NCBI GenBank assembly: GCA_023460035.1
Contig: JAEWRN010000015.1
Coordinates: 1 to 64,000 of the forward strand
From: Bacillota bacterium
GTDB lineage: Bacteria > Bacillota > Clostridia > Oscillospirales > Ruminococcaceae
DNA length: 64,000 nt
Reading direction: 5' to 3'
The position numbers and the translations under genes were made by a program. The notes under the pieces are model-generated. The model saw only the letters and a program-made list of their open reading frames with translations, ran no database searches and was not told the origin of the DNA. Of this stretch, positions 44,301 through 53,105 are shown one piece after another; the first letter of the stretch is position 1; each line of letters starts with the position of its first letter.

Positions 44301-45167
44301 TTGCGGTTACCCGGCAAGTTTGCGCATGCCCCTCAAAATAGGCACCCCGAGGGGGCAATGAAAGCAGGACAGCCCGCTGCGCCACACGAAGAGCATCTGA
44401 CTGCGGGGTGCAGTGAGACAAGTGCGCCTAAAAAAGGGCCAAAGGGCGGGCCTGACGGCAGTAAAGCGAACGGTGCTGCGGTGTTTGCCACAACAGGCGG
44501 CCACCGCGCGCCGGCACATCACCAGTACCCCGACAGGCCGCTGCTTGCGCTTGTGGCGGGCTTGTTTTTCTTGGGCCAGCTGTTGAAGTTTTCCCTTGGC
44601 CAGCCGGGTGAAGCTGAAAAACAGCTGTTGATTGCTGTCCTTGCAGTTGCGGTATGGTGCGCAGCTTATTTTGTCGGCTTTACCGTGCTGGGCAAGGCCC
44701 CAAAACTTCTATTTTTAGCCCTTTGTGCGGTGACGGTTGCCGCCTTTTTCTTTAGCAGAAGGTCGCGGGGCATGCCGGTTGACGCAAATTATATTTTGCT
44801 GCTGTTCCCCGCCGTCTATGCGGGGTTTGTTTATGGTATGCGAAACAAAGGCTACCGTGCAATCGTCGTTTGCAGCCTGGTGTTTCTTTTCCCGCTTATC
44901 TGTGCGCTGCTTGTGCCCAACAGCGGGGTCTTTTTTCTTCTTGTGGTTTCTTACCTTGCCATTACAACCGCTGCCGTTGTAAAAGGGTGGTTTCAGGTAA
45001 AAAGAAAGCCGGCCCTGCTGCTGGTCTTTTTGCCCGCGCTGTTTTTTACAGGTACATGGCTGCTGATAGAACTCGTTACCTGTGGTACGGGCAGGCTGGG
45101 GGTTGTGCTGCACCCGGCCCTTGACCCACAGGGGGCCGGCTATGTGGATACGGTCACAAGGCAGTGA
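44301..45167 (+). CDS. SEDS-like membrane protein, N-terminal part (seven helices)
   Basis: A 288-residue membrane protein. About 75 polar N-terminal residues are followed by seven hydrophobic helices. The segment LVPNSGVFFLLVVSYLAIT and the final DPQGAGYVDTV resemble the QPDLGTA and DPxGxGYQ regions of FtsW/RodA/SpoVE proteins, which polymerise glycan strands. The three last helices of that fold lie in the next gene, which overlaps by GTGA. So this is either a natural two-piece SEDS protein or a gene broken by a frameshift. The start is TTG with GGGGAGGG. It opens the dynamin-like cluster. Confidence 0.6.
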   Translation: MRLPGKFAHAPQNRHPEGAMKAGQPAAPHEEHLTAGCSETSAPKKGPKGGPDGSKANGAAVFATTGGHRAPAHHQYPDRPLLALVAGLFFLGQLLKFSLGQPGEAEKQLLIAVLAVAVWCAAYFVGFTVLGKAPKLLFLALCAVTVAAFFFSRRSRGMPVDANYILLLFPAVYAGFVYGMRNKGYRAIVVCSLVFLFPLICALLVPNSGVFFLLVVSYLAITTAAVVKGWFQVKRKPALLLVFLPALFFTGTWLLIELVTCGTGRLGVVLHPALDPQGAGYVDTVTRQ

Positions 45168-45598
45168 TCTCTGCCGCAAGGCTTGTGGGCAAAGGACGGC
45201 CGGTTGAGGGGGTCGCGGCAAACGAAATAGCGCAGGCGCTGCCGGGCATACGCACCGACCACCTGTTAACGTATGTAACCTACCTGTTTGGCTGGGTCGC
45301 TTTGGTTGCAATAGCCGCGTTGTTTGTGGCGGTGATCGCCCGTGCGGCGGTATTGTGTAAACGGCAAAAAAGCCCGCTTGCGCAGCTCGTCGCGGTTGCG
45401 ATAATCACAGCACCGGCAGCCCAGGTACTATTGTATGTTATGACGAACCTGGGGTTTTCACTTTTTCAAGTGCCCTCGCTGCCCCTGATTGCCGGTGGGG
45501 GGCTTGCGCTTGTTGTGAACATGCTTTTCATGGGGCTGTTGTTTTCAGCCCTAAAAACAGGCACGCGGCAAAAACGCCAGTGTGGCACAGCGCCTTGA
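45164..45598 (+). CDS. SEDS-like membrane protein, C-terminal part (three helices)
   Basis: A 144-residue protein that matches the last third of FtsW/RodA-like proteins. LVGKGRPVEG fits the GxxGxG loop, LPGIRTDHLL keeps the Thr-Asp of the LPExxTDFIF motif, and LPLIAGGGLALVVNM fits LPFISYGGSSLLxNM. Three helices follow, giving ten in all with the upstream part, as in SEDS proteins. The GTG start overlaps the upstream stop (GTGA). The acidic Glu-Glu after TDFIF is absent, so activity is uncertain. Confidence 0.55.
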   Translation: MISAARLVGKGRPVEGVAANEIAQALPGIRTDHLLTYVTYLFGWVALVAIAALFVAVIARAAVLCKRQKSPLAQLVAVAIITAPAAQVLLYVMTNLGFSLFQVPSLPLIAGGGLALVVNMLFMGLLFSALKTGTRQKRQCGTAP

Positions 45599-45737
45599 AA
45601 CAACATGGCGCCCCATGCCGGCGGCAGAAAAAGAGAAAACCGTTTTTATGGCGATAACAAAGGCCCCGCTGCAGCACAGCGGCCCCCAAAAGCCTTTCGC
45701 TAAAATAACCTGCCGGGGAAAAGAGAAGTGTAGCGTG

Positions 45738-47504
45738 GTGAAAACATCGTACAAAGTCATCGAATACAGGTTATATGAGGGCCTTGTGCAAATTCAAGGC
45801 ATGTTAAACCTTTTGAAGTTTGACGAAGCGCTTTCAAACGCAGTTGTTGAAGTGAAAGAGCTGATTAAGAGCAAAAAATATAAAATAGCGGTCATGGGCG
45901 AATTTAAGCGGGGCAAAAGCTCGCTGATCAACGCCCTGCTTGGCGCCAGAATTCTGCCCGCAGATGCGACGCCAACCACCGCAACAATCAACCGCATTGT
46001 CTATGGCGAAACACCAGAGTGTGTTGTCACTTATAAAGACGGGCAAGCCCAAAGCATTAAAATCAACGAGCTCTCTGATTATATTGCAAAAATTACCCCA
46101 AACGGGCAGGCAATGGCGATGAAGGTCAAAGAGGCGACGGTTTATTTCCCCACGGTGATCTGTCAAAACCATATCGAGATTATTGACACACCGGGCCTGA
46201 ACGACGACGAAAGAATGACCCGCATCACGATTGATATGGTGAACCAGGTAGACGCGGTAATTCTGCCTGTCCACGCAAGGTTTCCATTCAGCGAGACCGA
46301 AATGAAATTCGTGTGCCAGCTCATCGAGGCGGATACCATTGACACCGTAGTTTTTGTCGTCACCTTTTTAGACCAGCTGGATGAAGACGATTACGAGTAC
46401 GACCAGTTTATGCAGAAAATCAGCGGCAGAATTCAAAGCAGCGTGCTGGAAGAACTGGTAAGGCGCAATGCGGGCGACGAAACTATAAAAAAGGCACATG
46501 CTATGCTGGATGAGCTGAATATCTACGGGATTTCGTCAAAGCTTGCGCTCGACTCGTTTGTTTCAAACAACAGGGACAAGCTGCGGCAAAGCCGGTTTGA
46601 AACGTTCAGCAACGAGCTGACGGGTATTGTAACGGCCCGGCAGACGCAGCATGCGTGCAGCAAAACACTGGGGTGTATGCGCCGCGTTGTGGCGCAAATG
46701 CAGCCGCAGTACGACCAGCGCGTGGCACAGATAAATGGCAAAATGGAAGTACTGCTTTCGCATGGGGAGGCAGTTCAGCAGTACAGCGTGTCAAGTGTGC
46801 GCATGCTCAATGACATCTTTGCCGAAAGCTACCCAAAATGTAAAACTATAATTGCAGAATACAATTCGTATAAAAACGAGATGGTAAAAACCTTTATCGC
46901 GTCCCTTTCTACCGTGCGCATCAATGAAAGTGCGGTAATCAGGCAGGCATTGAAAGCCGCCGCACAAAAAGACGGTGACGCCATGAACCAAACATTACGG
47001 CCCGGCATTCACCAAAAGCTGTTGCAGGTAATGCAGGCAGATGCGCAGGTAGTGGGTGCGCGGCGCGGGCAGGCACTTTGCGGGCACCTTGCAATGCTGC
47101 AAATTGAAGACCTTTTTGAACTGCAAAGCCTGCCCCGTTTTGCACAGACCGTGCTGGACAACGTCAGCTTTACATGGGCTGCCGACCCGGGGCTGGGCAT
47201 GAGGGATTTGACTAAAATCAATGTCATTGATTCGGTAGTCAACTTGATTGACCTTTCGTTCCGGCAGTATGAAGAACTGTACGAAGGCGCTTTTTCGGCA
47301 ATCAGGAAAAACTGGTTTGACACAATACGGGCAAATGCTGCGGCGCTAGAACAAGCGGCCAAAGGCAGAATAGTGCAAAAAAGGCTGGAACAGAGCACCG
47401 AGCTGGAAACATTAAAAAGTAATTATGCGGTTTTGAAAAAAGAGGCTGAGGCCCAGTTGCAAAGCCTTGAAGCGCAGTGGTGTGAATACGAAAACGCGCT
47501 TTGA
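45738..47504 (+). CDS. Dynamin-like GTPase 1
   Basis: Large GTPase of about 588 residues from the GTG at 45738. Longer in-frame starts back to 45582 are possible and would overlap the upstream gene. G1 is GEFKRGKSS (54-62), the threonine of switch I lies in TPTTATINR, and G3 is DTPGLNDD (150-157). G4 is atypical (TFLDQLD). The rest is long helical stalk with a coiled coil at the end, and no clear membrane helix. Bacterial dynamins oligomerise on membranes and fuse or remodel them, and they often work as pairs of unequal paralogs, as seen here. Confidence 0.8.
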   Translation: MKTSYKVIEYRLYEGLVQIQGMLNLLKFDEALSNAVVEVKELIKSKKYKIAVMGEFKRGKSSLINALLGARILPADATPTTATINRIVYGETPECVVTYKDGQAQSIKINELSDYIAKITPNGQAMAMKVKEATVYFPTVICQNHIEIIDTPGLNDDERMTRITIDMVNQVDAVILPVHARFPFSETEMKFVCQLIEADTIDTVVFVVTFLDQLDEDDYEYDQFMQKISGRIQSSVLEELVRRNAGDETIKKAHAMLDELNIYGISSKLALDSFVSNNRDKLRQSRFETFSNELTGIVTARQTQHACSKTLGCMRRVVAQMQPQYDQRVAQINGKMEVLLSHGEAVQQYSVSSVRMLNDIFAESYPKCKTIIAEYNSYKNEMVKTFIASLSTVRINESAVIRQALKAAAQKDGDAMNQTLRPGIHQKLLQVMQADAQVVGARRGQALCGHLAMLQIEDLFELQSLPRFAQTVLDNVSFTWAADPGLGMRDLTKINVIDSVVNLIDLSFRQYEELYEGAFSAIRKNWFDTIRANAAALEQAAKGRIVQKRLEQSTELETLKSNYAVLKKEAEAQLQSLEAQWCEYENAL

Positions 47505-47727
47505 TTTTATGCCCGCCGGCAGCAGGGCATGCAAAGGCTGCGGGGGGACCGGTTAAATTAAGCACAGTAATCGCATGGGGCCAAGGGGCCCGGCAAAACA
47601 GGGATGTGGCAAGCAATCGTACCAGTATGAAGCGACAGCGCCAAGGGGTAAGCCAATTTGTATTGTGGGGGCGGCGCGGTCTTTACTGGAAACGATTCCA
47701 ATAAAGGCTTAAAGGAGAAATTTTGTG

Positions 47728-48096
47728 ATGATTGTCAAGGTAAAGTGGATCCCGTGGATTCTTTTGGTAGGTGGGGTACTTGCTGTTTTTTTATGTGATG
47801 GGGAGGACATTTTTTGGGGCTTTGTTTCGGCCGTCATCGGTGGCATTTGGCTTTTTTTGCAAAGCAGAACAACGGTGCCGGCAAAAAAAAGCACACCCGC
47901 CAGCGCGCCTAAAAATACAACTCCCCATGTGGCGGCAAGCACCGTTGCGCCCGCACCTGCCGCCACCAACGCGGCGGTACATAAAGCACAGCCCGCCCCG
48001 GCGGATACCCAGCCAAGGACAAAGCGGTGCCCCAGTTGCGGCAATATTGAACAGCAGGACATGTTTTTTTGCAGCAAATGCGGGGCAAAACTATAG
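47728..48096 (+). CDS. Membrane-anchored zinc-ribbon protein
   Basis: A small 122-residue protein with two short hydrophobic helices at the N-terminus (about 6-22 and 28-46). An Ala/Pro/Thr-rich linker follows, ending in a zinc ribbon: CPSCG and CSKCG, 15 residues apart. Such ribbons bind zinc and often mediate protein contacts. AAAGGAG precedes the ATG, and a GTG three bases upstream is equally possible. It lies between two dynamin-like genes and may be an anchor or adaptor for them. Confidence 0.7.
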   Translation: MIVKVKWIPWILLVGGVLAVFLCDGEDIFWGFVSAVIGGIWLFLQSRTTVPAKKSTPASAPKNTTPHVAASTVAPAPAATNAAVHKAQPAPADTQPRTKRCPSCGNIEQQDMFFCSKCGAKL

Positions 48097-48156
48097 ACCG
48101 CGCACCGGAAACCTTACCACAATTACGAACGACTAAAACATAAAGGGGGCTTTGCA

Positions 48157-50208
48157 ATGGCTGATAAAAAAAGCTTCAGCAGTTTTGCAAATTACAAGCA
48201 GACGGTAATTGACTTGATCAATGACTTGAACCAGCTGAAAGAAATCAGCAATCAGTTGGAGCTGAGCGGAAACAGCTCTGCGATTGAAGAAGTGGTGCAA
48301 AGGCTGACGGAAGATACCTTCCGGGTGGCAATCATCGGCGAGTTCAAACGCGGCAAAAGTACGCTGATCAATGCGCTTCTTGGCAAGGATATTCTGCCAA
48401 TGGATGTGTTGCCCACCACGGCAACGCTGAATAAAATTGCTTACAGCATTACCCCGTTTGCCCAAATTTTATACAAAGACGGGCAGACAGAAGAAATTGA
48501 GATCGACAAGCTTGCCGGCTATGTGACAAAGTTGACGCAGGAAAGCGCGGAAAAAGCAAAAACGGTAAAAGAAGCCACGGTGTACTACCCGGTAAACTAC
48601 TGCAAAAACGGCATTGAGATTATCGACACCCCGGGCCTCAATGATGATGAGGCAATGTCAGAGGTGACAATGTCGGTGCTGCCGCAAATTGACGCAGCCA
48701 TTTTTGTGGTGATGGCGCAGTCGCCTTTTTCAGAGTCAGAACGCAGCTTTTTGGAAAACAAAGTGATCACCAGCGACCTTGGCAAGGTGCTTTTTGTTGT
48801 CACCGGCATTGATTTGCTGGACGAAGAAGATGTGGACAGGGTACTGAACGACATCAGCCGGCGCATTCAGGAACATGTGATGAAAAAAGCCGAAAACAGG
48901 TTTGGCAAGGATTCAGACGCCTATGCGGACTACCAGCGCAAAATAGGCAACATCCGCATTTATGGGCTTTCGGCAAAAAAAGCACTGAAAGCGAAAATCA
49001 AAGGCGACAACGACATGCTGGAAAAGAGCGGGTTCCAGGGGTTCGAAACATCGCTTGAAAAGTTTTTGACCGAAGACCGCGGTATGATCATGCTGAACGT
49101 CCCGGTTAACCGCATCAAAACATCCTGCATCGAAATCGTCAAGGCAATTCAACTGCGCGAAAACGGCCTGAAAATGAAGCAGGGAGAATTTGATAAAAAA
49201 TACAGCGAAGCCATGGCGGAGATCGAGCACATTCGTGATGAGCGCAAGCGGGAGTTTGAACAGATCAACGAAACGGCCCAAAGTACCTACGACAAGCTGC
49301 TGCCGATGATTCGCGATTTTTGGCCCTCTGTTGAAAAGGCCGCAAGTCAGGCAATCGCGGGGTACGCGGTTTCCATCGACGACATCAGCAGCTTGAATGT
49401 GCAGGACACACAGGAGGCGATGCTGAAGGTCGTAAAAGAACGGGTTGCCAGTGTGGGCCAAAACCTCACCGAGCGCATTCAAGACTCGATCAATTCCGCG
49501 CTGGAAGGGGAGGCCGAACGGCTTTCCGGCTTTGAAAAAAACTTTTTCGAAGCGACCGAGCGCATTCAAAAAATGTTTACCGTCGATGCCAAAAACGATG
49601 GAAACGAAGATTTTATTGTCAGTGCCATCGCGTCCAGTATTTTGGGGTATGGCATTGGCGGCATTTATATGGGTTATAAGGAGGCCGGCTGGAAAGGGGC
49701 CCTGTTGGGTGGGGCCACCAGCATTGCAACCGTGGCCGGGGCCAGCTGGGGTGTTTCGCTGCTGTTTACCGCGCTTGCCATACCGGCTACCTGGCCGGTG
49801 CTGCTCATCGCCACTGCGGCGCTGGGGGTGCTTGGCACTTTCACCGGTAAAAAAGTGCTGGACAAGGCTTTTGCGGGCGATAAGATTGATAAATTTAAAA
49901 AGTCGTTTGAAGAATCGGTGCTGAACGGGCTTTCAAAGGCGCGGGCAGAAAGCCATTTTTCTGAGGATGTCAGGACGCAGGTCGACCAGGCGTTTGACGC
50001 GCTGAAAAAGAAAATCAGAACCGAGACGGAAAACATTTTAAATGACACCCAAAAAAGCCTGACCAACTTGAAAGTAGAGCTGGCGCAGAGCTCCCTAAAT
50101 AGCGAAAAAGAAGAAGCCCGGCTGAAAAATTATGCAAACACAGTCAACACTGTTGCCGCCCATGCCAATGAGATCGGCCAGCAGCTTGCTGTTATTATGC
50201 AGCAGTAA
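48157..50208 (+). CDS. Dynamin-like GTPase 2 with membrane hairpin
   Basis: A 683-residue dynamin-family GTPase. G1 is GEFKRGKST (61-69), switch I threonine lies in LPTTATLNK, G3 is DTPGLNDDE (157-165) and the G4 region is VTGIDLLDEED. Helical stalk follows. A hydrophobic stretch at about 486-562 (with GGIYMGYK and long Ala/Val/Leu runs) can insert in the membrane like the paddle of bacterial dynamins. A coiled-coil end closes the stalk. AAAGGGGG precedes the ATG. Downstream genes follow at 11 bases or overlap. Confidence 0.87.
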   Translation: MADKKSFSSFANYKQTVIDLINDLNQLKEISNQLELSGNSSAIEEVVQRLTEDTFRVAIIGEFKRGKSTLINALLGKDILPMDVLPTTATLNKIAYSITPFAQILYKDGQTEEIEIDKLAGYVTKLTQESAEKAKTVKEATVYYPVNYCKNGIEIIDTPGLNDDEAMSEVTMSVLPQIDAAIFVVMAQSPFSESERSFLENKVITSDLGKVLFVVTGIDLLDEEDVDRVLNDISRRIQEHVMKKAENRFGKDSDAYADYQRKIGNIRIYGLSAKKALKAKIKGDNDMLEKSGFQGFETSLEKFLTEDRGMIMLNVPVNRIKTSCIEIVKAIQLRENGLKMKQGEFDKKYSEAMAEIEHIRDERKREFEQINETAQSTYDKLLPMIRDFWPSVEKAASQAIAGYAVSIDDISSLNVQDTQEAMLKVVKERVASVGQNLTERIQDSINSALEGEAERLSGFEKNFFEATERIQKMFTVDAKNDGNEDFIVSAIASSILGYGIGGIYMGYKEAGWKGALLGGATSIATVAGASWGVSLLFTALAIPATWPVLLIATAALGVLGTFTGKKVLDKAFAGDKIDKFKKSFEESVLNGLSKARAESHFSEDVRTQVDQAFDALKKKIRTETENILNDTQKSLTNLKVELAQSSLNSEKEEARLKNYANTVNTVAAHANEIGQQLAVIMQQ

Positions 50209-50219
50209 AGGGGGATCTT

Positions 50220-51188
50220 ATGCGTACAAACCCTACCAGTACACTGGACATCGATTTTGAAAAGTACATGAAAGCCAGAAAACAATCGTCAGATGCACAC
50301 CTGCAAGGGGGCATCCCCGATTATGCCTATGGCCCGGACTATGCGATGCGGCAAAAAATTAATGCGATTCCCGGTGCCTATGCGCTGTTTAAAGCCATTA
50401 CGGACCACTATGTGCCGTACTTTAAACAGCAGGTGAATTTAAACTGCCTGAAAGTGGGGCCAAACCAGTTTCCAGACGTGTACGAATATGTTGTGGATTG
50501 CAGCCGCAGGCTTGGCATTGGCATCCCCACCGTATTTGTTGAGCCCACGGCTTCTGAAATCAACGCGGGGGCATATGCTTTTGAGGACGATGCCCCCATG
50601 ATTACCATTACCTCGGCACTGCTTGAACGCTTTACCCCGGGGGAAGTGAAAGCGGTATTGGGCCACGAATGCGGGCATGTGCACAATAACCACGGCGTTT
50701 ATATGCTGGCCGTAAAATTGATTTTAAATTCCCTTACGGTCAACATGCCGGTGGTGCAGCAAATTGTCAGTCTTGCGTCTTACCCCGTTAAATTGGCGCT
50801 GTTTGCATGGGACAGAGCGGCAGAAGTGACCAGCGACCGTGCGGGAATTATCTGTGCAGATGACCCCAACGACGAAATATCAAGCAAAAGCAAGTTTCTT
50901 TACGGTGCGGCGTTCAACCGTGGCGCGGTGGATATTGAGACCGTGTTAAAACAGTACGAGGCAATGCGCAGCACCCCGGTAAGGCTGTTGGAGCTTAGCG
51001 CAGACCACCCGGTGGCGGTGCGGCGAATTTTTGCAGAAAAAGAATTTTTAAACAGCGAAGTGCTGTACACATGGCGGCCAGAATGGAAAACGCCGGATAT
51101 GCACCTGATTGGCAAGCAAGAATTGGATGCACGGTGTGAAAAATACATTGGGGTCATAAAAAGTGGTCAAAGGGGCGGACAGGAATGA
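50220..51188 (+). CDS. M48-type zinc metallopeptidase
   Basis: A 322-residue peptidase. The zinc site HECGH (His149, Glu150, His153) lies in AVLGHECGHVHNNHG, and the third ligand fits Glu202 in AAEVTSDRAG, the pattern of M48 (HtpX/Ste24-like) enzymes. There is no N-terminal signal. One hydrophobic stretch after the zinc helix (about 160-195) could touch the membrane. Stand-alone M48 domains act in membrane protein quality control. It is fused into the dynamin operon: 11 bases after GTPase 2 and overlapping GTPase 3 by ATGA. Confidence 0.85.
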   Translation: MRTNPTSTLDIDFEKYMKARKQSSDAHLQGGIPDYAYGPDYAMRQKINAIPGAYALFKAITDHYVPYFKQQVNLNCLKVGPNQFPDVYEYVVDCSRRLGIGIPTVFVEPTASEINAGAYAFEDDAPMITITSALLERFTPGEVKAVLGHECGHVHNNHGVYMLAVKLILNSLTVNMPVVQQIVSLASYPVKLALFAWDRAAEVTSDRAGIICADDPNDEISSKSKFLYGAAFNRGAVDIETVLKQYEAMRSTPVRLLELSADHPVAVRRIFAEKEFLNSEVLYTWRPEWKTPDMHLIGKQELDARCEKYIGVIKSGQRGGQE

Positions 51189-52978
51189 ATGCAAGCGTTG
51201 AAGATAAGCGCGTTATTCCAGATTACGATAATGTCTGCGAGGACATTGATGAAATATTGAGCAATTTTCGCGCAATGGGCGCAAGCAAATTGTTTCGAAG
51301 CTCTTTAGGCCAGGAAGCACTTCAAACAATAAAAGGGTATGACACGGCTATCAAAAAGCGCCTGCATGACACGTTTAACGTGGTGATTATCGGCGAGTTT
51401 AAACGGGGCAAGTCTACTTTGATCAATGCGCTGCTGGGCGAAAACATTGTGCCGACAGCCGTTACGCCGGAGACGGTCACCATCAACCGGCTTTCTTATG
51501 CCGATGCGCCGGGCGCAGAGGCTGTGCTGCAAAACAAAAAAAGAGCATTTTTAGACAAAACCGAATTGCGCAGAGAAGTGTTAGAGCAGGTGATGGAAAA
51601 ACTGCCTGCCCCGGTGGATTATATTGAAATAAAAGAGAATGCGGATATTTTAAAAAACATCACAATCATCGACACGCCGGGCATTGGGGAGATTATGAAG
51701 TCGTTTGACCAGCAGGTGGCAGACTACCTGATCAATGCGGATGCCCTGGTTTATGTGCTTTCTGCGCGCGCACCACTTTCGCTGACAGAGCAAACCTTTA
51801 TTTCGTCTTTTGTTTTGCCGCAAAGCTTTTCCCGCGTTTTTCTGGTCCTCAACATGGCCGATACGTTGGAAACGGTAGAAAACATTGAAAAGGTCAGAAA
51901 ACTCACCACAGAGCGCGCGGCAAGCATTAGCCCGGATATTTCGGTGTTTGCCGTCAGTGCGCTGGACGAGCTGTGCAGAAAGCTGAATTTAAAGCGCCCG
52001 GAGCCGGAGCTGGCCACTTATCTGGAAGCCGGGTATCTGGAGTTTGAAAATGCACTGAAAAACGATATCATTTTCCAGAAGGACATCATTAAGTCGACCA
52101 GAAGCATTGCGCTGACCCGTATGTTGCTGAAAGAGATTACGCTGCGGGTCAACCTGCTGAAAAATTCACTGGACACCGATGCCAGTGCATTGGCGGCAAG
52201 TGAAGAGGCCTGCCGCAACCAGAACGGCGAATTGCTGGGCAGCATTGACCGGCACAAAGCGGCGCTTGCCGGTGAAATTGACAAAATGAAGGTAGAAGCA
52301 AAGGGCTGGATGGAAGATTTTATGGCCAGGCTGAAAACTGAAATTCAGCAAATACGGCCCACGGTGTCGGTCAATGACCTTGAGCGCCATTTCCAGTTTT
52401 ACATGATGGATACCATTCGGCAGGCCATGCTGGTTTGTGTGGAGCGCCACAACAAAGACATCACCGACCTGCTTGAAACCGCATCAAAAAGCTTTGCAAG
52501 CGACGTTTCCAGCTCGTCGTTTGGTAGCATTAACACCAAAATAGTCGATTGTATTGCAGATATTGGCTGGACGGCGGTTGACACGACAATGTTTTTTGTC
52601 ACCGAGGTGCTGGGCTTTTCCAGCGAGAATATTGGCCCGCTTTTTTTAGTGGGGCAGGCAGTGGCAGGGTTTGTGCGGCAAAAGACCGTCAGCAAAAAAC
52701 AAGAGGACTATCTTGGCAATATTATAAAGGAGTACGATGCAATCACCCCAAGTGTGCTGAGTAAAGTGGACGAGATTTATAGTGAAATCAAGCGCAGCAC
52801 CGTGGGTAAGCTGGACGAGCTTTACCGCAAACAGCTTGAAGCGTCAGAAGAGGCAATCCGGCAGGCAAAAGAGATCAGCATGAACAAAGACATCAAGCGG
52901 GAAGAGATCACCGGCTACTTTGAAGAAATTTTGGATATGGTGGAATCGTCCCGCAAGCAGCTGGACAAATATAATTAA
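51185..52978 (+). CDS. Dynamin-like GTPase 3
   Basis: A 597-residue dynamin-family GTPase, the most divergent of the three. G1 is GEFKRGKST (70-78), G3 is DTPGIGEI and G4 NMAD. Switch I has TPETVTINR. The helical stalk contains a moderately hydrophobic region (about 452-498), and a coiled coil ends the protein. The gene overlaps the peptidase gene by ATGA and is followed by a strong terminator, so it closes the operon. Confidence 0.85.
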   Translation: MNASVEDKRVIPDYDNVCEDIDEILSNFRAMGASKLFRSSLGQEALQTIKGYDTAIKKRLHDTFNVVIIGEFKRGKSTLINALLGENIVPTAVTPETVTINRLSYADAPGAEAVLQNKKRAFLDKTELRREVLEQVMEKLPAPVDYIEIKENADILKNITIIDTPGIGEIMKSFDQQVADYLINADALVYVLSARAPLSLTEQTFISSFVLPQSFSRVFLVLNMADTLETVENIEKVRKLTTERAASISPDISVFAVSALDELCRKLNLKRPEPELATYLEAGYLEFENALKNDIIFQKDIIKSTRSIALTRMLLKEITLRVNLLKNSLDTDASALAASEEACRNQNGELLGSIDRHKAALAGEIDKMKVEAKGWMEDFMARLKTEIQQIRPTVSVNDLERHFQFYMMDTIRQAMLVCVERHNKDITDLLETASKSFASDVSSSSFGSINTKIVDCIADIGWTAVDTTMFFVTEVLGFSSENIGPLFLVGQAVAGFVRQKTVSKKQEDYLGNIIKEYDAITPSVLSKVDEIYSEIKRSTVGKLDELYRKQLEASEEAIRQAKEISMNKDIKREEITGYFEEILDMVESSRKQLDKYN

Positions 52979-53007
52979 CGCTTATAAGTGAACGCCTGAT
53001 AGCGCAC

Positions 53008-53056
53008 AAAGCGGGTGGGGCTTGCTACATAATTGCAGCAAGCCCCACCCGCTTTT
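53008..53056 (+). terminator. Terminator of the dynamin-like cluster
   Basis: A perfect 19-bp stem (AAAGCGGGTGGGGCTTGCT with its complement), a 10-base loop and four T. The longest perfect hairpin in the window. Confidence 0.92.
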
Positions 53057-53105
53057 ACAAGAACTCATCAAACAGGCCGTATGCCGCGCCGCGGCACAAA
53101 GGCGG

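Noticed and set aside
43946..53056. Mobile element borders around the dynamin-like cluster
   Set aside because: No transposase, integrase, tRNA or flanking direct repeat was visible, so transfer stays only a possibility.
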